In this document: in pieces, positions 1 through 9,744 of the stretch | Layout: the number at the start of each line of letters is the position of its first letter | Position numbering within the stretch: position 1 is the first letter of the stretch | From: BHER01 sp051652245 | Lineage (GTDB): Bacteria > Bacillota_I > Bacilli_A > Culicoidibacterales > Culicoidibacteraceae | Length of the DNA stretch: 15,699 bases | Assembly (NCBI GenBank): GCA_051652245.1 | Contig: JBOFTV010000020.1 | Coordinates: forward strand, 1-15,699 | Reading direction: 5' to 3' | The notes under the pieces: model-generated | The model's input: the letters and a program-made list of their open reading frames with translations, nothing else | The model's database searches: none | What the model was told of the DNA's origin: nothing | Position numbers and translations under genes: made by a program

Positions 1-6
1 ATAGAA

Positions 7-122
7 AACCTGGCAACGTCATCATCTCGCAAGCACAAAGCTTACTACCATCAGCGCTAAAGAGCTTAACTTCCGTGTTCGGTATGGGAACGGGTGTAGC
101 CTCTTTGCCATTGTCACCAGAT
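7..122 (-). rRNA. rrf: 5S ribosomal RNA
   Basis: Read on the minus strand, the gene opens with TCTGGTGACAATGGC and contains the conserved core CACCCGTTCCCATACCGAACA followed by GAAGTTAAGC. It closes with GTTGCCAGGT, which pairs with the 5' end to form helix I. It is about 116 nt, normal for 5S rRNA of the large ribosomal subunit. It is the last gene of the rRNA operon in view. Only about 6 nt lie beyond its 3' end, so the operon terminator or any downstream tRNA cluster is outside the window. Ends are estimated from helix I and may be off by 2-3 nt. Confidence 0.97.
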
Positions 123-153
123 ACTTCTATCTTTTTAGTTGAACTGTTTAAAA

Positions 154-181
154 CATGTTCAAAACTAGATAATACAAAGAT
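154..181. repeat. Inverted repeat, 3' half of the pre-23S processing stem
   Basis: This 28-nt segment in the 23S-5S spacer is the inverted copy of positions 3179-3206, which lie just upstream of 23S. In the transcript the two halves pair over 28 positions with one mismatch and one G-U pair, bringing the two ends of 23S together. Such stalks are the normal substrates of RNase III-type enzymes during rRNA maturation. The pairing is read directly from the sequence; the processing role is inferred from known rRNA biology. Confidence 0.85.
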
Positions 182-204
182 TGTTTTAGGGTAAGATTTT
201 TCAA

Positions 205-3127
<2,923 letters not shown>

Positions 3128-3178
3128 TCTTCTTTTGATACTTTCGTATCCTAAAACGTTTTGAAATCTTATTATTTC

Positions 3179-3206
3179 ATCTTTGTATTATCCAGTTTTC
3201 AACATG
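3179..3206. repeat. Inverted repeat, 5' half of the pre-23S processing stem
   Basis: Partner of 154-181. On the minus strand it reads CATGTTGAAAACTGG followed by ATAATACAAAGAT, and it lies about 50 nt upstream of the 23S 5' end. Pairing with the segment downstream of 23S gives 26 Watson-Crick pairs out of 28. Confidence 0.85.
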
Positions 3207-3228
3207 CTTCTTACGAATGCTTTAAGCA

Positions 3229-3246
3229 TTCAATACTAAACAGAAC
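3229..3246. repeat. Inverted repeat, 3' half of the pre-16S processing stem
   Basis: TTCAATACTAAACAGAAC, about 19 nt downstream of the 16S 3' end, is the inverted copy of 4895-4912 upstream of 16S, with 17 of 18 positions matching. Its position and pairing fit the stalk that RNase III cleaves to release pre-16S. Confidence 0.8.
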
Positions 3247-3264
3247 AGCTTCCCTTTTCTCCTT

Positions 3265-4844
<1,580 letters not shown>

Positions 4845-4893
4845 ATTGCTCTGTATATTTTTCTGACTTCTTTGTCTGAACTTCTGGGGGTTG

Positions 4894-4912
4894 TGTTCTG
4901 TTTAGTATTCAA
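4894..4912. repeat. Inverted repeat, 5' half of the pre-16S processing stem
   Basis: TGTTCTGTTTAGTATTCAA in the 16S leader pairs with 3229-3246 beyond the 16S 3' end, with one mismatch. Weaker pairing continues for several more bases. The transcribed leader from about 4969 to 4845 carries no open reading frame with a ribosome-binding site. Confidence 0.8.
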
Positions 4913-4975
4913 TTCTCAATTTACTTCGTTTTTCTCTTTGTTTGCTTTGTCGCTATCTGTTTTGGCGACTCATTT

Positions 4976-5005
4976 ATTATAGCATTTATTCTCTCCTTTC
5001 GTCAA
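4976..5005 (-). promoter_or_regulatory. rRNA operon promoter, extended -10
   Basis: On the minus strand, TTGACG (5000-5005) and TATAAT (4976-4981) are separated by 18 bp. The -10 box is preceded by TGC, giving an extended -10. Transcription should start near 4969, about 125 nt before 16S. Only one promoter is visible. This is read from consensus and spacing. Confidence 0.85.
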
Positions 5006-5010
5006 CACCT

Positions 5011-5043
5011 TTTTTGGCTTTTTACCTTCTTTTTGGCTTTTTA
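5011..5043. repeat. 14-bp direct repeats upstream of the rRNA promoter, UP-element-like
   Basis: TTTTTGGCTTTTTA occurs at 5011-5024 and again at 5030-5043, offset by 19 bp, directly upstream of the rRNA -35 box. On the transcribed strand these are A-rich blocks split by GCC. A-tracts here are typical of UP elements bound by the RNA polymerase alpha subunit. That role is inferred. Confidence 0.5.
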
Positions 5044-5067
5044 ACAAACACTAGGTTGCGTTGTCAC

Positions 5068-5093
5068 TTATTTAGAACGAAATGTCTAAATAA
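5068..5093. repeat. Short inverted repeat between gpmI terminator and rRNA promoter
   Basis: TTATTTAGA (5068-5076) and TCTAAATAA (5085-5093) form a perfect 9-bp inverted repeat with an 8-nt loop. It is AT-rich and lacks a T-tract, so it is not a good terminator. It could be an operator or a chance palindrome. Confidence 0.35.
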
Positions 5094-5097
5094 CTAG

Positions 5098-5137
5098 ATA
5101 AAAGTGGTGTGCTTTTCCACTGGCACACCACTTTTAT
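5098..5137 (-). terminator. gpmI terminator, possibly bidirectional
   Basis: ATAAAAGTGGTGTGC (5098-5112) and GCACACCACTTTTAT (5123-5137) form a perfect 15-bp stem with a 10-nt loop, 6 bp beyond the gpmI stop codon. The T-run on the right arm serves the minus strand poorly by itself, but the A/T-rich stem base gives TTTTAT after the hairpin on both strands. It should isolate gpmI from the rRNA promoter. Confidence 0.85.
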
Positions 5138-5143
5138 TTCCTT

Positions 5144-6676
5144 TTAGTTAATCAACATTGATACTCCTGTCATCTCTTCTGGTTTTTCTACACCTAATAA
5201 ATCTAACAATGTTGGAGCAATGTCACATAATGCTCCCTTTTTTCTAAGTTCTACTTTTGTGTCTGTAACAATAAATGGTACTTCTCTAGTTGTATGCGCC
5301 GTCATCGGTTGATTGTCTACTGTCAAAACTTCATCAGCATTGCCATGATCTGCCGTGATTATGGCAGCACCACCTTTTTCTAATACTAAATCTACTATCT
5401 TACCCAAGCATTCGTCTACTGCTTCAATTGCCTTAATTGTCGGTTCAAGCATACCAGAATGTCCAACCATATCTGGATTAGCAAAATTTAAAATTATTGT
5501 ATCAAATTTATCCGCTTTAATTTCTTCAAGCAGTGCATCCGTTAATTCATATGCACTCATTTCTGGTTGCAAGTCATATGTAGCCACCTTAGGAGAATTT
5601 ATTAGAATTCTTTCTTCCCCTTTATATGGAACATCATTTCCACCATTAAAGAAAAAAGTTACATGAGGATACTTCTCTGTTTCAGAAATTCTTAACTGCG
5701 TTAACCCTAGTGATGATACATATTCACCAAATGTCTTTTCTAGTCCTACAGGTTTATACGCTATTTCTGCATTAGTTACTGTATCCGCATACCTCATCAT
5801 ACAAACAAAAAATAAATTACTTGGTCGGTATGCCGGTGAAAACTCACAATACTCTTTGTTTGTTATAACAGATGCCAGCTGTATCGCTCTATCTGGGCGA
5901 AAATTCAAAAACACCACTGAATCCCCTTCTTCTATTTTACCATGGACACCACTAATTGATACTGGTTTTATAAATTCATCGTAGATACCTTTCGCATACT
6001 GACTTTCCATATAAATACAGGCATTTTCAGTTTGATTTCCCTTATGTTCTACTACGACTTCATAAGCAGATTCAACTCGCTCCCACCTTTTGTCTCTATC
6101 CATTGCATAATATCGACCAGAAACTGAAGCAATTTTTCCGATGCCAATTTTTCTGATGTTTTCTTCTAGCTGCTTTAAATATTCTATACCACTTTTGGGT
6201 GCCACATCACGTCCATCCGTAAATACATGAATATAGACATTTTCTAATTGATGCATTTTTGCAAGCTTTAACATAGCATAAAAATGTTCAATGTGTGCGT
6301 GAACGCCACCATCAGAAAGCAATCCCATAATATGAAGCTTTTTACTGTTTTTCTTGGCAAGGATAACTGCTTTAACTAGCGTTTCATTCTCATAAAATGT
6401 CTTTTCTGTAATTGCTTTATTAATTAAGGTTAAACTTTGATAAACAGGTCTTCCTGCCCCTATATTTATGTGTCCCACTTCAGAATTACCCATTTGCCCT
6501 TCTGGGAGGCCTACAGCAAGTCCTGAAGCTTCTAATGTCGCATGTGGGTATTTCTCGTAGTAGCGATCAAAATTCGGCTTATGCGCCTGGGCAAACGCAT
6601 TTCCTTGATTTTCTTCTCTTAGTGCTACTCCATCTAAAATTGTTAGCAGTATTGGTCTCTTTTTTGTTATTGTCAT
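5144..6676 (-). CDS. gpmI: 2,3-bisphosphoglycerate-independent phosphoglycerate mutase
   Basis: This cytosolic enzyme interconverts 3- and 2-phosphoglycerate in glycolysis, using two metal ions (usually Mn2+) and a phosphoserine intermediate. It belongs to the alkaline phosphatase superfamily. The product is 510 aa, the usual length. Visible motifs, in order: LDG with the first metal-binding Asp (about residue 15); MGNSEVGHINIGAGR with the catalytic Ser (about 65); HIEHFY; DGRDVAP; RYYAMDRDKRWERV; FFFNGG; NPDMVGHSG; and TADHGNADE with metal ligands. All key residues are present. An in-frame ATG five codons upstream (6691) exists, but GAGGA at 6685-6689 sits 8 nt before the ATG at 6676 and overlaps the upstream one, so I chose 6676. 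The gene stands alone, away from the usual gap-pgk-tpi-eno cluster in this view, and ends at a strong terminator. Confidence 0.97.
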   Translation of the reverse strand: MTITKKRPILLTILDGVALREENQGNAFAQAHKPNFDRYYEKYPHATLEASGLAVGLPEGQMGNSEVGHINIGAGRPVYQSLTLINKAITEKTFYENETLVKAVILAKKNSKKLHIMGLLSDGGVHAHIEHFYAMLKLAKMHQLENVYIHVFTDGRDVAPKSGIEYLKQLEENIRKIGIGKIASVSGRYYAMDRDKRWERVESAYEVVVEHKGNQTENACIYMESQYAKGIYDEFIKPVSISGVHGKIEEGDSVVFLNFRPDRAIQLASVITNKEYCEFSPAYRPSNLFFVCMMRYADTVTNAEIAYKPVGLEKTFGEYVSSLGLTQLRISETEKYPHVTFFFNGGNDVPYKGEERILINSPKVATYDLQPEMSAYELTDALLEEIKADKFDTIILNFANPDMVGHSGMLEPTIKAIEAVDECLGKIVDLVLEKGGAAIITADHGNADEVLTVDNQPMTAHTTREVPFIVTDTKVELRKKGALCDIAPTLLDLLGVEKPEEMTGVSMLIN

Positions 6677-6691
6677 TTTAATTTTCCTCAT

Positions 6692-6823
6692 TTCTTTTTC
6701 TACTCAAATAGTATTTTAGCAAAGTTTGAGTTTTTTGGATAGCTATTTAGCCGCTTTTGTCGTTTAATGTCCCCGCTTATTCTCACACAATTTCTCTTTT
6801 TTCAAACTGGATGTTGTTTTCAA
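6692..6823. promoter_or_regulatory. Intergenic leader of gpmI with short inverted repeat
   Basis: This AT-rich gap separates the divergent gpmI and channel genes. ACTCAAA (6702-6708) and TTTGAGT (6725-6731) form a 7-bp inverted repeat spanning TAAAAT (minus strand of 6712-6717), which could be the gpmI -10 box. No convincing -35 box is visible for it. I see no small gene in this gap. Confidence 0.35.
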
Positions 6824-6852
6824 TTGCATTTTCCCTCAAATTATTGTAAAAT
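6824..6852 (+). promoter_or_regulatory. Promoter of the formate/nitrite channel gene
   Basis: TTGCAT (6824-6829) and TAAAAT (6847-6852) are 17 bp apart, with the coding start 43 bp downstream of the -10 box. A strong ribosome-binding site, AAAGGAG, at 6879-6885 lies 10 nt before the ATG. Assigned on consensus only. Confidence 0.5.
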
Positions 6853-6895
6853 ATTACTATTGTAATTATTTTGAAACTAAAGGAGTTATCATACA

Positions 6896-7726
6896 ATGGA
6901 AAATATACCACTTACACAGAAAATGAACAATGCTGTAAAAAAGAAAATAGATCTTGTCGAAAAATCACCCGCACGCTATCTTTTACGCGCTATTATGGCG
7001 ACTGTCCTTCTCACGCTTGCTACAGTTATAGCACTCTTGGTTGGACAAATGTTTGAGTCAACACTATTACTAGTACTACCCAAGGCTGAGAATACCGCCT
7101 ACATAGCATTTAACCTTGGAAAGTTTACTTTTGCCTTAACATTTGGTTGGGCACTTGTTATGATTTTATTTATGAACACAGAGCTTTTTACATCAAATGC
7201 TATGTACTTCAGTGGGAAGACCTTTGATGGAACCGTTAAATTAAAGCTTGCTTTGAAGGTTTTAATTATTTGTTACATCGGAAACTTCATCGGTGCCGTC
7301 CTAAGCTCATTGTTGTTTGTTTATTCAGGAACATTTACTGAAGCGGTGTCTTCATTTGGTGCCCACATCGTTTCAGCAAAACTTGCAAAACCTCCACTTA
7401 CTGTTTTTCTTCAGGGTGTTATTGCAAACTTAGTTGTTAATATTGCAGTTGTTCTTGCACTGAATCTTAAAAATGATTTCGCCAAAATAGCTTCTATCTT
7501 GTTTCTTGTATTTACTTTTGCCTTTTTCGGTTCTGAGCATGTTATCGCAAATTTTGCTTCATTTTCTGTTGTCGGCTTTGCAACAGAATTTCAAGGGATG
7601 TCTGCCCCAGCTATCTTAACAAATTTCTTTTTCTCAACATTAGGAAATATTGTTGGTGGTGGCGCTTTAGTTGGAATTGTTTATGTGTGGTTAAATAATA
7701 AACCCGACATTTCCTATTTAGATTAA
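6896..7726 (+). CDS. Formate/nitrite transporter (FNT) family channel
   Basis: A 276-aa inner-membrane protein with about six hydrophobic helices (roughly 28-52, 67-94, 115-143, 165-190, 196-220, 240-267), the normal FNT size. FNT proteins are pentameric, aquaporin-like channels for small monovalent anions such as formate, nitrite or hydrosulfide. Family signatures are present: ELFTSN with the constriction-loop Thr (99); GNFIGA (about 129-134); GVIANLVV in the fourth helix; and FGSEHVIANF with the pore His (215) that gates FocA. A cytoplasmic N-terminal segment of about 25 residues precedes the first helix. The gene has its own promoter and terminator and no pyruvate formate-lyase or nitrite reductase neighbour, so the substrate cannot be read from context. 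Formate export during mixed-acid fermentation is most likely. A nitrite (NirC) or hydrosulfide role is possible. Confidence 0.9.
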   Translation: MENIPLTQKMNNAVKKKIDLVEKSPARYLLRAIMATVLLTLATVIALLVGQMFESTLLLVLPKAENTAYIAFNLGKFTFALTFGWALVMILFMNTELFTSNAMYFSGKTFDGTVKLKLALKVLIICYIGNFIGAVLSSLLFVYSGTFTEAVSSFGAHIVSAKLAKPPLTVFLQGVIANLVVNIAVVLALNLKNDFAKIASILFLVFTFAFFGSEHVIANFASFSVVGFATEFQGMSAPAILTNFFFSTLGNIVGGGALVGIVYVWLNNKPDISYLD

Positions 7727-7756
7727 AAGCTAACTAAATTAAAAAACATTAAACTG

Positions 7757-7815
7757 TACCCTATAGACTGGACACGTAAATAAAAAGCGTGACCAATTTA
7801 TTAGGGTATTTTTAT
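7757..7815 (+). terminator. Probable terminator of the channel gene
   Basis: Outer arms TACCCTA (7757-7763) and TAGGGTA (7802-7808) enclose an inner stem, TGGACACG (7769-7776) with CGTGACCA (7788-7795), which has one A-A mismatch. TTTTTATT follows directly. The interrupted stem makes this a moderate call. It lies about 30 bp after the stop codon. Confidence 0.55.
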
Positions 7816-8595
7816 TATGATATTATAAGAGAATACTAAATTGTAAAGCGAAACTGGACAGAATTTCTATAAATTGAGTGGATATATGTAAAACTGAGTG
7901 TCAAATTCTGCTTGTTGTCTGTTCATGCTTTCAATCTCTGCTTTTCAGATAGTTCCTTTGGTCGTAACCCTACTCATATGGCGTTTAATAGCCATTTTTC
8001 TCGATATAATCCTTGGTAAGTCGATTAAGTTAACTCGTATATGTTTTGAGACAAACTATTTCTATTGCAGCGTAGCGAGGAGAATGTCTTAGATACCGTT
8101 TTTCATTGCTATCCCGCTGCTCTACAATACAATGTTTAATGTACTCATATATTGTCTTTTTAGCCTTATTTAATTGCTTCATCAAAAGTAAAACAAGTGG
8201 CCTTTTAGGCTTCTTAAACTTGTTATTAGAATAGAACAAAACACCAGCTGTTTTGCAATATTTCTAATTCTGCATCAGTTAGGTATTTCTTTTTTTTTTA
8301 GCTGTGTTATCATGTGTTAAGAAATTCAATGTCATCAATTCCTTTACTATTTGTATTTTTTCTAATTACAATTGTAGCGTGGGCGATTGACCATTGGTCC
8401 CTTTTTTTGGTCTTTTCTTTTTTTGTCCAGTATCACTTTACCATTACCCCTTCCCGCTGCATTTCTGTTCGCTGAGTTATCTGACTCTGATACCCAAGAA
8501 TAATCAACTTTCCCGTACATTTATTGTTTTTTTCTTGTTTTTAGTATAAAAAAACAAAACTTCAAATCATATCATGCACTATCTCTTTTTATATA
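7816..8595. other. Gene-poor, decayed region with transposase remnants
   Basis: No intact gene is supported in these 780 bp. Open stretches are short, lack ribosome-binding sites and change frame. A 52-codon minus-strand frame (8362-8520, starting MYGKVDYSWVSESDN) has no Shine-Dalgarno sequence and no family I recognise. CTGGACA occurs reading inward on both sides, on the plus strand near 7854 and on the minus strand near 8440. These may be worn insertion-sequence ends around the transposase remnant at about 8030-8300. The T-rich 8390-8440 stretch and a run of ten Ts at 8290-8299 add to the appearance of decayed DNA. Confidence 0.5.
8030..8300 (-). pseudogene. Frameshifted IS3-type transposase (orfB C-terminus) remnant
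   Basis: On the minus strand, TFDEAIK is encoded at 8169-8189 in one frame. It is followed in another frame by KKTIYEYIKH, an EQRDSNEKRYLRHSP-like segment and then YA. The order matches the tail of IS3-family DDE transposases, which runs roughly F-TFDEA-I-EYI-YYN-ER--L--MSP-EYR. The join needs a frame change, and the segment upstream is broken by stop codons, so this is dead. The usual N-terminal part is missing, which implies a large internal deletion. The exact family and both ends are uncertain; a profile search of the minus-strand translations against IS3 OrfB would test it. Confidence 0.42.
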
Positions 8596-8624
8596 TTGCC
8601 TTTAAGACAGGTTTTTGGTATAAT
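8596..8624 (+). promoter_or_regulatory. Promoter of the Rgg-like regulator gene
   Basis: TTGCCT (8596-8601) and a perfect TATAAT (8619-8624) are 17 bp apart, and the coding start is 24 bp beyond the -10 box, so the leader is short. Such a near-consensus promoter suggests steady expression of the regulator. No copy of the downstream palindrome (9683-9700) is seen here. Confidence 0.75.
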
Positions 8625-8648
8625 ATTTTGAAAAGAAGGAGATAAATT

Positions 8649-9545
8649 ATGATGAACAAAATTGGTCCACTACTCCAAGAACTACGAATTTCGCGGGGGA
8701 TGACACAAAAACAAGTATGCCGCTCGCTGGGCTATAACATTAACCTTTCTAAAATAGAAAATGTTAACAAGAAAATAGATTTCATCCTAATTATTGATTT
8801 ATTATCGCTCTATAATGTGAAGCTTAATGACTTTCTCTGCTTAGCAGACATTGAGATTGAGCACCATGGTAACTCCTTAATGCGCTTTATTAATAAGAAT
8901 TCCACTACTGTCACAAAGGAGCAACTCTTTAAAAAAATAGAAGTCTTAAAAAGGGAATTAGAGTCACAAAGTTCGCCTAATTTAAGCTCCTTACTTAATT
9001 TTCACCGTGCTAGTTGTTTCTATCATCTGAATTTCACAGATTTATTTCTGCAGGCAACACTCCATTTCAGTTACATTTGGGATCATTTTTCACGTTCACA
9101 GGACTACCTAACACTAGAAGATATTAAGCTTGCACCACTGTTTATTCCATTTTTAAACAATGAATCTATCGATTTTCTTATTCAAACAGTTACCAATACA
9201 CTTAAAAGAAATAACCAATTAGAAGGTAGCTTTTTGCTGATTAGATTATACTTAAATACTTCAAAAAAGGTATTCCTCCAAAAAGACTTCCATTTATTAT
9301 CAGAGTATTGCTCGAGAATAGATGCACTTTTAACAAATAATTTTCCTGCGGATTACATCGCTGAATTCTTTATTATTAAAGGGATTATGCTTATTGAAAC
9401 ACATAATGATATTAAACGAGGACAGGATTCTATTATTAGAGGACAAGCTCATGCAAAAATATCTGATGCTCACAATATTACCAAGAACTGGAAAGAACAT
9501 TGTGATTATTACCTAAATTTAAAAAGCGTTAACGAGTGTCGTTAA
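8649..9545 (+). CDS. Rgg/RRNPP-type transcriptional regulator
   Basis: A 298-aa cytoplasmic protein of the size and layout of Rgg/GadR/MutR regulators. Residues about 6-65 form an XRE-type helix-turn-helix: LLQELRISRGMTQKQVC, then LSKIEN and the family-like spacing to FILIIDLLSLYNV. Residues about 90-290 are all helical, with alternating hydrophobic and aromatic residues, as in the TPR-like peptide-binding repeats of Rgg proteins. Many Rgg proteins bind a short secreted peptide re-imported by an oligopeptide permease and then switch target promoters. AAGGAG (8636-8641) lies 7 nt before the chosen ATG; a second ATG directly follows and could also be used. The gene stands alone. A 13-codon gene for a Trp-rich peptide converges on its 3' end, with 66 bp between the stop codons, and is the natural candidate for its ligand and target. 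The partner is inferred, not shown. Confidence 0.83.
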   Translation: MMNKIGPLLQELRISRGMTQKQVCRSLGYNINLSKIENVNKKIDFILIIDLLSLYNVKLNDFLCLADIEIEHHGNSLMRFINKNSTTVTKEQLFKKIEVLKRELESQSSPNLSSLLNFHRASCFYHLNFTDLFLQATLHFSYIWDHFSRSQDYLTLEDIKLAPLFIPFLNNESIDFLIQTVTNTLKRNNQLEGSFLLIRLYLNTSKKVFLQKDFHLLSEYCSRIDALLTNNFPADYIAEFFIIKGIMLIETHNDIKRGQDSIIRGQAHAKISDAHNITKNWKEHCDYYLNLKSVNECR

Positions 9546-9553
9546 CGCTTTTT
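9521..9553. terminator. Bidirectional terminator overlapping the regulator stop codon
   Basis: AAAAAGCGTTAACGA (9521-9535) and TCGTTAACGCTTTTT (9539-9553) form a perfect 15-bp stem with a 3-nt loop, followed by T6 on the plus strand and T5 on the minus strand. The stem includes the last codons and the stop of the regulator gene. It can end transcripts of the regulator and of the small convergent gene. Confidence 0.9.
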
Positions 9554-9611
9554 TATGCAAATGTTTTTAATTAGCCATCCCTATTACCCCACTAGTGACA
9601 TTGAGTGTTAG

Positions 9612-9653
9612 TTACCAGCTCCACCAAATTAAACGCTTCCAAGTATAAATCAT
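9612..9653 (-). CDS. Candidate WW-motif signalling peptide (small ORF)
   Basis: This 13-codon minus-strand gene encodes MIYTWKRLIWWSW, too short for normal gene calling. Its support is positional: a perfect AGGAGG (9662-9667) sits 8 nt before the ATG, a perfect TATAAT (9679-9684) lies further upstream, and a bidirectional terminator (9521-9553) lies downstream. The product has a basic centre and an aromatic C-terminus, IWWSW. That resembles the Trp-Trp motif of ComS/XIP pheromones such as the DWWSL end of Streptococcus mutans ComS, which are ligands of the Rgg-like ComR. An Rgg-like regulator gene converges on it. It could be a precursor whose last 5-8 residues are active. An in-frame ATG nine codons upstream (9678-9680) overlaps the -10 box, so it is usable only on read-through transcripts from the iron importer. 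Function is inferred; a translated leader or chance ORF remains possible. Confidence 0.62.
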   Translation of the reverse strand: MIYTWKRLIWWSW

Positions 9654-9678
9654 ATATTTCACCTCCTGTACATCAACC

Positions 9679-9684
9679 ATTATA
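9679..9684 (-). promoter_or_regulatory. -10 box of the small peptide gene, weak -35
   Basis: A perfect TATAAT on the minus strand, 25 bp upstream of the peptide start codon and 11 bp upstream of its AGGAGG. At 17-bp spacing the -35 position reads CTAAAA, far from consensus. This suggests dependence on an activator, or a weak promoter. Transcription would start near 9672. Confidence 0.6.
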
Positions 9685-9700
9685 GTCTCATTTGAGACTA
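9683..9700. promoter_or_regulatory. 18-bp palindromic operator candidate
   Basis: TAGTCTCATTTGAGACTA is a perfect palindrome with 8-bp arms and a 2-bp centre. It overlaps the first bases of the -10 box and fills the spacer up to the -35 position of the small peptide gene. That is a natural site for a dimeric regulator. The neighbouring Rgg-like protein is the first candidate; a metal-dependent repressor of the iron genes is another. It does not match the published ComR-box layout, in which the palindrome sits farther upstream. Confidence 0.55.
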
Positions 9701-9744
9701 ATTTTAGTAATTCGCCAATTTCAGCTTGTCTTTTCACAATTTAA

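Larger units (their letters stand above)
3128..3264 (-). other. 16S-23S internal transcribed spacer without tRNA
   Basis: The spacer is about 137 nt. I see no tRNA: there is no GGTTCRA T-loop sequence and no cloverleaf. It holds the 3' arm of the 16S stem (3229-3246) and the 5' arm of the 23S stem (3179-3206). The minus-strand string GTTGAAAACTGGATAATAC resembles the boxA-like GAAAACTAGATAA found in Bacillus rRNA spacers. Confidence 0.85.

Noticed and set aside
123..204. tRNA genes in the rRNA spacers
   Set aside because: Neither the 23S-5S nor the 16S-23S spacer shows a T-loop GGTTCRA or cloverleaf; both are filled by processing-stem sequence.
6677..6691. Upstream ATG giving gpmI five extra N-terminal residues
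   Set aside because: The GAGGA ribosome-binding site overlaps this ATG and is correctly spaced for the ATG at 6676, which gives the usual family length.
7769..7795. CTGGACA near 7768 as an insertion-sequence end matching the one near 8440
   Set aside because: The same bases form the inner stem of a hairpin followed by TTTTTATT after the channel gene, so a terminator explains them better; the copy near 7854 remains possible as an IS end.
7898..8092. 64-codon plus-strand ORF
   Set aside because: No ribosome-binding site; it is opposite or beside the decayed transposase remnant and shows no recognisable protein features.
9683..9700. The palindrome as a Rho-independent terminator for the iron operon
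   Set aside because: The stem is short and AT-rich, and no T-tract follows on the minus strand; its overlap with a perfect -10 box suits an operator better.
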